64,000 nucleotides of DNA. It comes from Halomonas alkaliantarctica (GTDB taxonomy: Bacteria > Pseudomonadota > Gammaproteobacteria > Pseudomonadales > Halomonadaceae). The translations under genes and the position numbers were made by a program. The notes under the pieces are model-generated. The model was not told the origin of the DNA and ran no database searches. It saw only the letters and a program-made list of their open reading frames with translations. The stretch is taken from positions 2,542,001 to 2,606,000 of the forward strand of contig NZ_CP122961.1 in the NCBI RefSeq assembly GCF_029854215.1. The letters run 5' to 3'. Below, one piece after another: positions 38,781-46,860 of the stretch (within the stretch, counting starts at the first letter, position 1; each line of letters begins with the position of its first letter).

Positions 38781-39890
38781 ATGAAAAATCAGCACGCCCT
38801 TATGCTCGCCGGTTTCGCTTTGAGCGCCACCTTGATACCCCTTCACGCTAATGCTCAAGACCAGCAAACCTGGACGATGACATCTACTTGGCCGGAGAAC
38901 ATTGACGCGGTAAAAATTGATCGGCACTGGGTTGATATGGTCAACAATATTGCCGGAGAGGAACTCAAAATTGAGTTTCACGCAGGTGGCACTTTAATGC
39001 CCGGAACGGAAGTGTTTGATGCCACTGAAACCGGCAGCATTGAGGCCTCTGGTGATTGGCCTGGCTATTGGGCTGGTCTTAATCCCGCATTCTCACCATT
39101 AGCGACGACGACGAGCTTATTCAATGCTTTAGACTACTTCAACTGGATTCAGCAATGGGGCGGCCGAGAACTATACCGGGAGATCTACGGCCAGTTTGGC
39201 ATGGTTTATCTGCCTTATGGGGTATTGAATAACGAGTCAGGCTTCATGGGCCGCACGCCGATCGAGAGCATAGCCGATCTTGAAGGTAAGCGTTTACGTA
39301 TTGCAGGTCGCGACCAAGGGCGAGTAATGGAGCAGCTGGGTGGGTCCCAGGTGACGCTTGCTGGTGGTGAAGTCTACCAGGCGATTGAGCGCGGTGTCGT
39401 TGACGCCGCAGAGTTCTCGGCACCGGGCATTGATTATAGCGTTGGCCTAGCCGAAGTAGCGGAATACTGGGCGACACCCGGTTGGCATCAGTCCGCTACG
39501 GTATTTGGTGTGATGATCAATCAAGACGCTTGGGATGCACTTTCCGAGGAGACTCAGAAAAAGCTTGAGATGGCTGCCGACGCTACCATGGGGTGGTCAC
39601 TGGCTTGGTCCGAGCGGCAGTCTACCGATGCTACTCAAAAATTTATTGATGCTGGCATCACTATTAACCAATTTTCTGAAGAAGATTTAGCACGCATACA
39701 AGAGATTACTAACGAGGTGATTGTGCGCGGCGCCTGCGAGCATCCGGATCATGCCAAGGTTTACCACTCAATGATCAGCTATATGGAGCACTACGCGACT
39801 TGGCGAGATATTTCTGTTCCGTTCAATATGAGCCGAGTCAGCGACAATCTTCCCTCGCTAGAAGAACTCGAAATTTGTATGAATCAATAA
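38781..39890 (+). CDS. dctP: TRAP transporter substrate-binding protein
   Basis: Periplasmic solute-binding protein of 369 residues. Residues 1-25 are a signal peptide ending LHANA before QDQQTW. The mature chain has the DctP layout: LKIEFHAGGTLMPGTEVFDA, FGMVYLPYGVLNNESGFMG, and the family block DLEGKRLRIAGRDQGRVMEQ with the conserved ligand-binding Arg region. AVERGVVDAAEF-like sequence follows (IERGVVDAAEF). TRAP proteins mostly bind organic acids through that Arg. First gene of the island's plus-strand operon, separated from dctQ by two hairpins. Confidence 0.93.
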   Translation: MKNQHALMLAGFALSATLIPLHANAQDQQTWTMTSTWPENIDAVKIDRHWVDMVNNIAGEELKIEFHAGGTLMPGTEVFDATETGSIEASGDWPGYWAGLNPAFSPLATTTSLFNALDYFNWIQQWGGRELYREIYGQFGMVYLPYGVLNNESGFMGRTPIESIADLEGKRLRIAGRDQGRVMEQLGGSQVTLAGGEVYQAIERGVVDAAEFSAPGIDYSVGLAEVAEYWATPGWHQSATVFGVMINQDAWDALSEETQKKLEMAADATMGWSLAWSERQSTDATQKFIDAGITINQFSEEDLARIQEITNEVIVRGACEHPDHAKVYHSMISYMEHYATWRDISVPFNMSRVSDNLPSLEELEICMNQ

Positions 39891-39898
39891 GCGGTTAA

Positions 39899-39954
39899 AG
39901 GATGGGCTCTTATAAGGCCCATCCTCTCCGGCGAGGCGCTGATGCGCCTCTTTT
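39899..39954 (+). terminator. Tandem hairpins between dctP and dctQ
   Basis: First stem: AGGATGGGC (39899-39907) with GCCCATCCT (39917-39925), enclosing the self-complementary CTTATAAG. Second stem: GAGGCGC (39934-39940 region) with GCGCCTC, loop TGAT, then TTTT. The second looks like a weak terminator. Together they probably leave dctP mRNA more abundant and stable than the dctQM message. Confidence 0.6.
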
Positions 39955-39990
39955 AAATGCCATCCGCCGATTTTTTTCGAGAACCTTCCC

Positions 39991-40491
39991 ATGAATGCTA
40001 TCGCTAAAGCCATAGATGCCCTCAATGAAGGGTTTGGTCGATTGATTGCACCGCTTCTTGCTGTCATCACAATAATCGTCATTTACGACATCTCCATGCG
40101 CTTTTTAGTCGGGCGTCCAAGTGATTGGGCGTTTGACGTCACCAAGATGCTTTTCGGTGCTCACTTCATGCTGATGGCCGCCTTTGCTTTACGCCATCAT
40201 GCCCATGTCGAGGTTGACGTCGTCAAGCGCCTGCTATCGCGTCGCAAGCAGGCAGCTCTTGAGCTTCTCGGCTACCTGATCTTCTTTGTGCCGTTTATTT
40301 GGCTGCTGATCACCTATGGCTGGGCGTTCTTCGAGCGCTCCTTTAGCCGTGGCGAAACTACTTACGGCATGGTCTCGCTCCCGGTCTACCCCATCAAAGG
40401 GGTGATTATGGTGGCCGCCGTTCTTATTCTGCTACAGGCCGTCGCTATCGTGATCCGCGCCACCCAGCAACTGCGGGAGGAAACCGCATGA
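39991..40491 (+). CDS. dctQ: TRAP transporter small membrane subunit
   Basis: Small permease subunit of 166 residues with four membrane helices (about 17-37, 49-67, 90-110, 128-150). It includes the family pattern GRLIAPLLAVITIIVIYDIS, SDWAFDVTKMLFGAHFMLMA and LRHHAHVEVDV. Its TGA stop overlaps the dctM ATG by four bases (ATGA), the common DctQ-DctM arrangement. The ribosome site is weak, consistent with lower expression than dctP. Confidence 0.92.
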   Translation: MNAIAKAIDALNEGFGRLIAPLLAVITIIVIYDISMRFLVGRPSDWAFDVTKMLFGAHFMLMAAFALRHHAHVEVDVVKRLLSRRKQAALELLGYLIFFVPFIWLLITYGWAFFERSFSRGETTYGMVSLPVYPIKGVIMVAAVLILLQAVAIVIRATQQLREETA

Positions 40492-41822
40492 ACTTGAGCC
40501 CAGAGCTCCTTACGCTGGTGATGTTCGGTGGGTTGCTTATTGGCCTATTTATGGGCCACCCACTGGCCTTCGTGCTGGGCGGTGTTGCCGTCATCGGCGC
40601 CTTTTTAGGCCCCGGTGAGCGCGTACTTAGCACCATCATCAACAATATCTATGGCAATGCCATGGATAACTATGTCCTGGTAGCAATTCCTCTCTTCGTG
40701 CTAATGGCGCGCTTCCTCAACGACTCGGGTGTCACAGAGAAGATGTTCGAGTCGATGCGTCTGCTGCTGGCCAATTTACGCGGCGGTTTGGCGCTGACGG
40801 TGGTCATCGTTTCAGTACTGCTGGCGGCAACTACTGGCATCGTCGGTGCCTCAATTGCCGTGATGGGAATGATCGCGCTGGTGCCCATGCTTAAGCACTC
40901 CTATAACAAGGAACTGAGTACTGGGGTAATTATGGCTAGCGGTTGCTTAGGTATTTTGATTCCACCCAGCATCATGCTGATTCTTATGGCCAGCTATTCG
41001 CCGGTCTCGGTAGGAGCTTTGTTTGCCGGCGCCCTGATACCAGGCGTCATGCTCGGTGCGATGTATGCCCTATACGTGCTGGTCATCTGCTATATCAAGC
41101 CAAGTTATGGCCCGCCAGTGCCAGCCGAGGAGCGTGCCAATGTGTCCACTCGTCAGCTTGTGGGCATGCTGTTCAAGTACGTATTGCCGCCAATGGCGTT
41201 GATCCTGGGTGTACTGGGGTCTTTGTTCGTCGGAATTGCCACCGCCACTGAGGCCTCTGCTATTGGCGTTTTTATCGCTTTTATGCTGTTTCTGATTTTT
41301 GGTGACCGCAAGCCTGCTACCTGCTACCGCGCACTGATCGAAGCCAGTAAAACCACCACTATGGTGATGTTGGTACTGGTGGGTGCGACCGCCTTTACCG
41401 GTGTTTTCTCACGCGGCGGTGGCATGCAGATCATTCACGAAGTAGTCATAGCCATGCCAGGCGGCACCACCGGGGCTCTAATCCTCATGCTATTACTGGT
41501 TTTCATTTTGGGAATGTTCCTCGACTGGACTGGCATCGTGCTGCTGTGCTTCCCGATCATGCTGCCAATCGTGGCTGAGATGGGTGTAGATGTCCTGTGG
41601 TTTGTGGTGATGGTCGCCGTAGTGTTACAGACCTCTTTCCTGACGCCGCCATTTGGCTATGCGCTGTTCTATCTCAAAGGCGTCGCACCGCCTGGGGTTG
41701 AGATGTTTGACCTCTATCGTGCGGTGATTCCCTTTGTGGCTCTGATCGTGCTGGCTTGCATACTTATGTCCATCTTCCCAACGCTGGTGACTGGCCTGCC
41801 CTCATGGATGATGGATCATTAA
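40488..41822 (+). CDS. dctM: TRAP transporter large membrane subunit
   Basis: Large permease subunit of 444 residues with roughly 12 helices. Family blocks: PLFVLMARFLNDSGVTEKMF, the ASIAVMGMIALVPMLKHSYN loop, SGCLGILIPPSIMLILMASY, and near the C-terminus the FLTPPFGYALFYLKGVAPPG block, which carries the conserved second inverted-repeat hairpin. Together with DctP and DctQ it makes a sodium-driven importer. The sequence does not give the solute; the downstream enzymes suggest a hydroxy or keto acid. Confidence 0.95.
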   Translation: MNLSPELLTLVMFGGLLIGLFMGHPLAFVLGGVAVIGAFLGPGERVLSTIINNIYGNAMDNYVLVAIPLFVLMARFLNDSGVTEKMFESMRLLLANLRGGLALTVVIVSVLLAATTGIVGASIAVMGMIALVPMLKHSYNKELSTGVIMASGCLGILIPPSIMLILMASYSPVSVGALFAGALIPGVMLGAMYALYVLVICYIKPSYGPPVPAEERANVSTRQLVGMLFKYVLPPMALILGVLGSLFVGIATATEASAIGVFIAFMLFLIFGDRKPATCYRALIEASKTTTMVMLVLVGATAFTGVFSRGGGMQIIHEVVIAMPGGTTGALILMLLLVFILGMFLDWTGIVLLCFPIMLPIVAEMGVDVLWFVVMVAVVLQTSFLTPPFGYALFYLKGVAPPGVEMFDLYRAVIPFVALIVLACILMSIFPTLVTGLPSWMMDH

Positions 41823-41890
41823 CTCAAACCCTGTGCGGCCCAGACGACTTCGGCAGGGCCAGCGTTGAGATTCTTTGGAGTAAATAGTCA

Positions 41891-42664
41891 ATGAAAGTTA
41901 TCGAAAGCTTGGTTCCCCGTTCAGGACTCAGAGTGTTGATTACTGCTGGCGCAAACGGCATCGGTCTGGCTATTGCCCAGGCCTTCCAGGAGGCGGGCGC
42001 GCGCGTTCACGTTTGCGATATCGATGAACAGGCGCTGGCTGCACTGCCGGAAGGCATCACCTATACCCACGCCGATGTCAGCCAGGAAGCGGATGTTGAC
42101 CGGCTGTTTCAGGACGCTGCTCGCTTAGGCGGGCTAGATGTGGTGGTGAACAACGCGGGTATCGCCGGCCCAACCGCGAGCATCGAAGATATCGATCCTG
42201 AAAGCTGGAACCGCACTATCAATATCAACCTCAATGGCCAGTACCGGGTAGCTAGCCGAGCAACTCCTTTGCTGCGCGAGAGCCAGGGGCTGCTGATCAA
42301 TATGGCATCGGTCGCTGGGCGCCTGGGCTTTGCTTATCGCACTCCTTATGCCGCGAGCAAATGGGCGATTGTTGGCTTTACCAAAAGCCTTGCCTGCGAG
42401 CTTGGCCCCGAGGGAGTAAGGGTCAACGCCATTCTGCCTGGTATCGTGCGCGGGCCCCGCATTGAGAAAGTCATCGCCGACCGCGCTGCTAAACGTGGCA
42501 TCAGCTATGCCGAGATGGAGCAGGAGAACCTCTCCAAAGTCTCTATGCGGCGCATGGTTGAACCTACTGACATTGCTGCGATGACGCTGTTTTTGTCCGC
42601 ACCTGGCGGCTCCAATATCTCGGGCCAAGCGCTAAGCGTGTGTGCAAATGTCGAGACAATCTAA
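41891..42664 (+). CDS. SDR-family oxidoreductase, first of the island
   Basis: Short-chain dehydrogenase of 257 residues. The NAD(P)-binding glycine motif is TAGANGIG (a TGxxxGxG variant) near residue 18, with Asp39-like VCDID favouring NAD. The NNAG motif is VVNNAGIAGP. Catalytic Ser is in INMASVAG, with Tyr153 and Lys157 in PYAASKWAIV. ILPGIVRGPRIEKV near 200 is typical. Placed between dctM and the BKACE gene, it probably oxidises a beta-hydroxy acid to the beta-keto acid that BKACE cleaves. This is inference. Confidence 0.88.
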   Translation: MKVIESLVPRSGLRVLITAGANGIGLAIAQAFQEAGARVHVCDIDEQALAALPEGITYTHADVSQEADVDRLFQDAARLGGLDVVVNNAGIAGPTASIEDIDPESWNRTININLNGQYRVASRATPLLRESQGLLINMASVAGRLGFAYRTPYAASKWAIVGFTKSLACELGPEGVRVNAILPGIVRGPRIEKVIADRAAKRGISYAEMEQENLSKVSMRRMVEPTDIAAMTLFLSAPGGSNISGQALSVCANVETI

Positions 42665-42711
42665 CCGCTTTCACCTTTTTTTGCGTCACCCTACTTATAA
42701 GAGACACCTTT

Positions 42712-43644
42712 ATGGCTACCCAACGAAAGGTCATCATCACCTGTGCTTTAACCGGCGCCATTCATACCCCGTCTATGTCGCCGCACCTGCCGGTAACGCC
42801 GGAAGAAATTGCTGAAGCAGGGATCGCTGCCGCTGAGGAAGGCGCTGCCATTATTCACCTGCATGCACGCGACCCGGATACCGGCAAGCCCACCCAAGAT
42901 CCCGCTGTCTTTGAGCGCATCTTGCCTCGCATTAAGGCTGCTAGCGACGCCGTCATTAATCTCACCACCGGCGGCAGCCCGCACATGAGTGTGGAAGAGC
43001 GTATGCGGCCAGCCATGGAGTTCAAGCCCGAGCTTGCCTCGATGAATATGGGGTCGATCAACTTTGGCCTGTTTCCCATGCTTAACCGCTACAAGAGCTT
43101 TCAGCACCAGTGGGAAACAGAACACCTTGAGAACAGTCGCGACCTGGTATTTAAGAACACCTTTGCTGATATCGAAAAGGCCATGACGCTGGGCGCGGCG
43201 AATGGTACTCGCTTTGAGTGCGAGTGCTATGACATCGGTCACCTCTACAGCCTTCGTCATATGATGGATCGCGGCTTTATAGGAGGACGTGTTTTCGTGC
43301 AGAGCGTGTTCGGTATTTTAGGTGGCATCGGGCCGCATCCCGAGGATGTTATTCACATGCGTCGCACAGCTGACCGGTTGTTCGGAGACAGCTACGAGTG
43401 GTCTGTACTTGGCGCAGGCAGTAACCAGATGCGCATTGCCGCGCAGTCTGCTGCGATGGGTGGGCATGTGCGTGTCGGTCTTGAAGACTCGCTATGGCTC
43501 TCGCCTGGCCAACTCGCCGAGAGCAATGCAAGCCAGGTGACCAAGGTACGTAAAATTCTCGAAGGTCTCTCCTTGGAGATAGCGACCCCCGACGAAGCGC
43601 GTGAAATGCTGCAACTAAAAGGCGCCAGCAACGTCGGCTTTTAA
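42712..43644 (+). CDS. Beta-keto acid cleavage enzyme (BKACE, DUF849)
   Basis: Zinc-dependent enzyme of 310 residues from the ATG at 42712; the longer frame (42640) overlaps the upstream SDR and lacks homology. Family features: IITCALTGAIHTPSMSPHLP at the N-terminus, zinc ligands His49 and His51 in IIHLHARDP, TTGGSPHMSVEERM, and Glu258 in RVGLEDSLWL. BKACEs condense a beta-keto acid with acetyl-CoA, releasing acetoacetate and a new CoA ester. Known substrates include 3-keto-5-aminohexanoate and dehydrocarnitine. None of the carnitine-pathway neighbours is here, so the substrate is open. Confidence 0.93.
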   Translation: MATQRKVIITCALTGAIHTPSMSPHLPVTPEEIAEAGIAAAEEGAAIIHLHARDPDTGKPTQDPAVFERILPRIKAASDAVINLTTGGSPHMSVEERMRPAMEFKPELASMNMGSINFGLFPMLNRYKSFQHQWETEHLENSRDLVFKNTFADIEKAMTLGAANGTRFECECYDIGHLYSLRHMMDRGFIGGRVFVQSVFGILGGIGPHPEDVIHMRRTADRLFGDSYEWSVLGAGSNQMRIAAQSAAMGGHVRVGLEDSLWLSPGQLAESNASQVTKVRKILEGLSLEIATPDEAREMLQLKGASNVGF

Positions 43645-43659
43645 ACACAGGAATCAACG

Positions 43660-44421
43660 ATGAATATAAAAAATAAAGTCATTGCGATTACCGGGGGCGC
43701 AAGCGGGCTTGGCTACGCCATGGCAGAGCGATTAGGCGAGCAAGGGGCCGTACTAGCGCTGATGGATAAAAGTGCCGCCACGTTAGACGAAGCTATCTCA
43801 AAGCTTGCTGTACAGGGAATTAATGCACACGGGTTTCCGCTAGACGTGGCAGATAAACATTCAGTAACTAAAGCATTTGCTGATATTGCCGATCGATTAG
43901 GGCCTATTGATGGGTGTGTCAATAATGCGGGTATTACTGACGATGCGCTTTTATTAAAAGTCAAAGACGGCGTAGTGGCCAAGCGCATGTCGTTAGATGC
44001 GTGGCAGCGTGTCATTGATGTCAACCTGACCGGCGTTTTCCTGTGTGGCCGCGAAGCTGCTGGCCAGATGGTGGAGTCGGGAAAAGGCGGTGTCATCGTT
44101 AACATCTCAAGTATTTCCCGGGCCGGCAATATGGGTCAAACCAACTACGCGGCGGCCAAAGCGGGTGTCCATGCTCTAACGGTAACGTGGGCAAAAGAGC
44201 TGGCTAAATACAGCATTCGCACCGCCACCGTGGCACCAGGGTTTATCGACACACCCATGACAGCCACCATGCGTCCTGATATGTACGAGAAAATTGCAGG
44301 CTCTGTGCCACTTAAGCGATTAGGAGAAGCAGATAATATTGCCCAATGTGTGGCGTTTATTGTAGAGAACGACTACTTCACAGGCAGGATTATTGAGTGT
44401 GACGGTGGTTTAAGGATGTAA
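43660..44421 (+). CDS. SDR-family oxidoreductase, second of the island (FabG-like)
   Basis: Short-chain dehydrogenase of 253 residues, 15 bp after the BKACE gene. Motifs: ITGGASGLGYAM (cofactor), VNNAGITDDALL, NISSISR (catalytic Ser), Tyr163 and Lys167 in NYAAAKAGVH, and APGFIDTPMTATM. It resembles FabG-type 3-oxoacyl reductases, but the context is catabolic. It may act on a different stereoisomer or a different step from the first SDR. AGGAATC precedes the ATG. Confidence 0.88.
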   Translation: MNIKNKVIAITGGASGLGYAMAERLGEQGAVLALMDKSAATLDEAISKLAVQGINAHGFPLDVADKHSVTKAFADIADRLGPIDGCVNNAGITDDALLLKVKDGVVAKRMSLDAWQRVIDVNLTGVFLCGREAAGQMVESGKGGVIVNISSISRAGNMGQTNYAAAKAGVHALTVTWAKELAKYSIRTATVAPGFIDTPMTATMRPDMYEKIAGSVPLKRLGEADNIAQCVAFIVENDYFTGRIIECDGGLRM

Positions 44422-44479
44422 TTTGAAAGAAGAAAACACAACGATAAAAAAGATAAAAAAATTAAAGAGGAAGTTATAT

Positions 44480-45514
44480 ATGAGCACCTTAAAAAATAAA
44501 ATCCTATTATCCGCTCTATTGACAAGCACCATAATGGCATACGGAATGGCCTTTGCAGAGAATAGCGTAGGACTAAGCTATAGTGGAGAAAAAGAGACAT
44601 TAATGAATGTCCCTATATCTCCTTCTGAGCAAAATCTTCAAACTGTCACTGCAGAACCTTGGTACAAGGTGTCAGAGGAAGGCATTCAGCTTGAGGGGCC
44701 TGCATTTGATGAAGAAGGCAACCTATTCTTTGTAGAAGTTTTTGATGGGAGAGTCTTTAAGCTTTCGCCTGAAATGGTGTTAACGACCATACTTGAAAAG
44801 AATGACTACTCTGCAGCTGGTTTGGCAATTCATAATAATGGAAAACTGTTCATTGCAGGGCTTGGCGATTTTGAGACAGGTGGTACAGTGTTCTCAATAA
44901 GCCCAGATGGCACTGATATGGACGTGATCATTGATGAGTCTCATGAATACCTGCCGGATGATCTAGTATTTGATGAGCACGGAGGGTTTTACTTCACTGA
45001 TTTTAGAGGGAACTCCTCGGAGCCTGACGGCGGTATGCTTTATGTCAGCCCAAACTTCAGCGAGATTACACCCGTGCTTCCAAATCTTTCAATTGGCAAC
45101 GGCGTGGCATTAAACGCAGAAGAAAACGTTGTATGGGTATCTGAACTCAGTGCAGGCAGGCTACATAGAGTTTCCTTAGCAAGTCCGGGAGAAATAGCGC
45201 CTTTTGGTACGGCAGTCCCATATCATTTCACGGGCACTCCTGACTCTATGCGAACAGACGTAGATGGAAACGTTTACGTTGCAATGTACGGTCAAGCTCG
45301 AGTAATGGTTTTTAATAGAAATGGCCTGCCGATTGGTCAAATTCTTTTGCCCAAAAGAGATGAAGGCCACAATTTAAGGTCAACAAGCATGGCTTTCAAG
45401 CCGGGAACAAATGAGCTTTTTATCTTTACGAATGATGGGGATGGTGGTGAAGGTTCGCAGATTTTTAAAACTCATGGCTTTGCTAACGGTACGCCATTGT
45501 ATTCTCATAAATAG
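44480..45514 (+). CDS. Exported SMP-30/gluconolactonase-type beta-propeller, AT-rich
   Basis: Protein of 344 residues. Residues 1-26 form a signal peptide (KNKILLSALL, ending YGMAFA), so the enzyme should work in the periplasm. The chain is a six-bladed propeller of the SMP-30/LRE type: metal-ligand Glu in LEGPAFDEEGNLFFVE, SIGNGVALNAEENVVWVSE, and the Asp-bearing PDSMRTDVDGNVYVAMYG. These positions match the Glu, Asn and Asp ligands of lactonases. A TTG at 44423 would add 19 basic residues; AGAGGAAG before 44480 decides. GC content is clearly below that of neighbouring genes, suggesting recent transfer. A terminator follows. Confidence 0.82.
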   Translation: MSTLKNKILLSALLTSTIMAYGMAFAENSVGLSYSGEKETLMNVPISPSEQNLQTVTAEPWYKVSEEGIQLEGPAFDEEGNLFFVEVFDGRVFKLSPEMVLTTILEKNDYSAAGLAIHNNGKLFIAGLGDFETGGTVFSISPDGTDMDVIIDESHEYLPDDLVFDEHGGFYFTDFRGNSSEPDGGMLYVSPNFSEITPVLPNLSIGNGVALNAEENVVWVSELSAGRLHRVSLASPGEIAPFGTAVPYHFTGTPDSMRTDVDGNVYVAMYGQARVMVFNRNGLPIGQILLPKRDEGHNLRSTSMAFKPGTNELFIFTNDGDGGEGSQIFKTHGFANGTPLYSHK

Positions 45515-45586
45515 AAAACATGCTAACTAATGTGATGCGCTCCAGTTCGGTCATTTCACTATAAACTTAGTATTATTCAAAACACT

Positions 45587-45625
45587 AGGTATCGCCCCTA
45601 AATTCTATGCGATACCTTTTTCTTT
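45587..45625 (+). terminator. Terminator whose T-tract leads into the 7-bp repeat
   Basis: AGGTATCGC (45587-45595) pairs perfectly with GCGATACCT (45609-45617) across a 13-base loop, followed by TTTTTCTTTT. It ends the island operon. An ATG at 45607 that opens a 93-codon frame through the repeat lies inside the hairpin loop, which argues against translation of that frame. Confidence 0.75.
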
Positions 45626-45630
45626 TACTC

Positions 45631-45763
45631 TTTATTCTTTATTCTTTATTCTTTATTCTTTATTCTTTATTCTTTATTCTTTATTCTTTATTCTTTATTC
45701 TTTATTCTTTATTCTTTATTCTTTATTCTTTATTCTTTATTCTTTATTCTTTATTCTTTATTC
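45631..45763 (+). repeat. Heptanucleotide microsatellite, 19 perfect TTTATTC copies
   Basis: The unit TTTATTC is repeated 19 times without a single mismatch (133 bp). One imperfect unit (TTTACTC, 45624-45630) precedes it, and the terminator T-tract lies immediately upstream. No stop codon occurs in any plus-strand frame of the repeat. The rest of the 481-bp gap (45515-45995) has no supported gene. A perfect tract this long is expected to vary in copy number by slipped-strand mispairing. Confidence 0.97.
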
Positions 45764-45995
45764 TAAACCAAGCCACTCTGCTTAAACTATTAAAATATAA
45801 TCTAAGTAAATCCTGGAAAGATTATTTCTACATACCCTCGACGATATTGTCCAACCATTCCTCTTGCATTACCTCTGCAAGCATGTGAAATAAAAAGGCC
45901 GCGGAAGAACTTTAACGCTCTGCGATATTAGGATTGGCAGGTTACGTGTCGGCCCAGTTACAATAGTGCCTTCGCATATCAAACGGGAGACACCT

Positions 45996-46847
45996 TTGGC
46001 CACCGCTTATGCCGATGATTTTTTACCCGAAGCACTCCAGTTTCGGCCTAGCACTCCGTTGGTGGATATTGGCGCTAACTTGACCCACGAAAGCTTCGGG
46101 CGTGATCTTGAGGCGGTTATCCAGCGCGCCCAGTCGGCGCAGGTAACGACCATGATCGTCACCGGCACCGACCTTGCCCACGCCGAGCAAGCGGTTGCGT
46201 TGGCCAAGCAGTATCCTGGGCTCTACGCCACAGCGGGAGTGCACCCCCATGATGCCAGTCGCTGGGATAAGAACCTTGAGCATGCCATGGCGAGCCTGCA
46301 TGCTATGCCGGAAGTGGTCGCCGTAGGCGAGTGTGGCTTGGATTTTAATCGCAACTTCTCGACGCCCCAGGAGCAGGAGCGTGCCTTTGAAGCGCAGTTG
46401 GCTCTGGCAGTAGAAAGCGGTTTGCCGCTGTTTTTACATGAACGAGATGCAGGCCAGCGTATGCGCGAAATCCTGCATGCGTGGCGAGACGATATCAGCC
46501 ACGCGGTAGTGCACTGTTTTACCGCTGACCGCGATACGCTGTTTGGTTATCTCGACCTAGACTTGCATATAGGCCTGACCGGTTGGATTTGCGACGAGCG
46601 GCGCGGTCACCACCTGCGCCCACTGGTATGCGATATACCTTTAGAGCGCTTGATGATAGAAACCGACTGCCCTTATTTGTTGCCCCGCAACCTACCGGCG
46701 AAGTTAAAGGGTCGCCGACACGAACCGGCGTTGCTACCGTGGATTGTCCGCGAGATCGCCCAGTGGCAGGGTATTAGCGAAACAGAGCTAGGTGCGGCAA
46801 CCACACAGACCGCCCAGCATTTTTTCCGTCTTCCCACGGAATTTTGA
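45996..46847 (+). CDS. tatD: TatD-family metal-dependent DNase
   Basis: TIM-barrel hydrolase of 283 residues. It starts at a TTG seven bases after GGGAG; the further in-frame GTG at 45966 has no ribosome site. Metal motifs: LVDIGANLTHESF (which differs from the usual HxH; the position that is often His reads GAN, as in TatD proper), AGVHPHDASRWD, AVGECGLDFNR, LPLFLHERDAG, VHCFT and MIETDCPYLLP. TatD is a 3'-5' exonuclease linked to peroxide-damage repair. It lies just after the repeat tract and likely shares a message with the next gene. Confidence 0.92.
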   Translation: MATAYADDFLPEALQFRPSTPLVDIGANLTHESFGRDLEAVIQRAQSAQVTTMIVTGTDLAHAEQAVALAKQYPGLYATAGVHPHDASRWDKNLEHAMASLHAMPEVVAVGECGLDFNRNFSTPQEQERAFEAQLALAVESGLPLFLHERDAGQRMREILHAWRDDISHAVVHCFTADRDTLFGYLDLDLHIGLTGWICDERRGHHLRPLVCDIPLERLMIETDCPYLLPRNLPAKLKGRRHEPALLPWIVREIAQWQGISETELGAATTQTAQHFFRLPTEF

Positions 46848-46860
46848 AAGGAGTATTAGC

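Noticed and set aside
37507..45763. Carnitine degradation cluster
   Set aside because: BKACE can act on dehydrocarnitine, but carnitine dehydrogenase (HADH-type), thioesterase and betaine transporter genes are missing; both dehydrogenases are SDRs.
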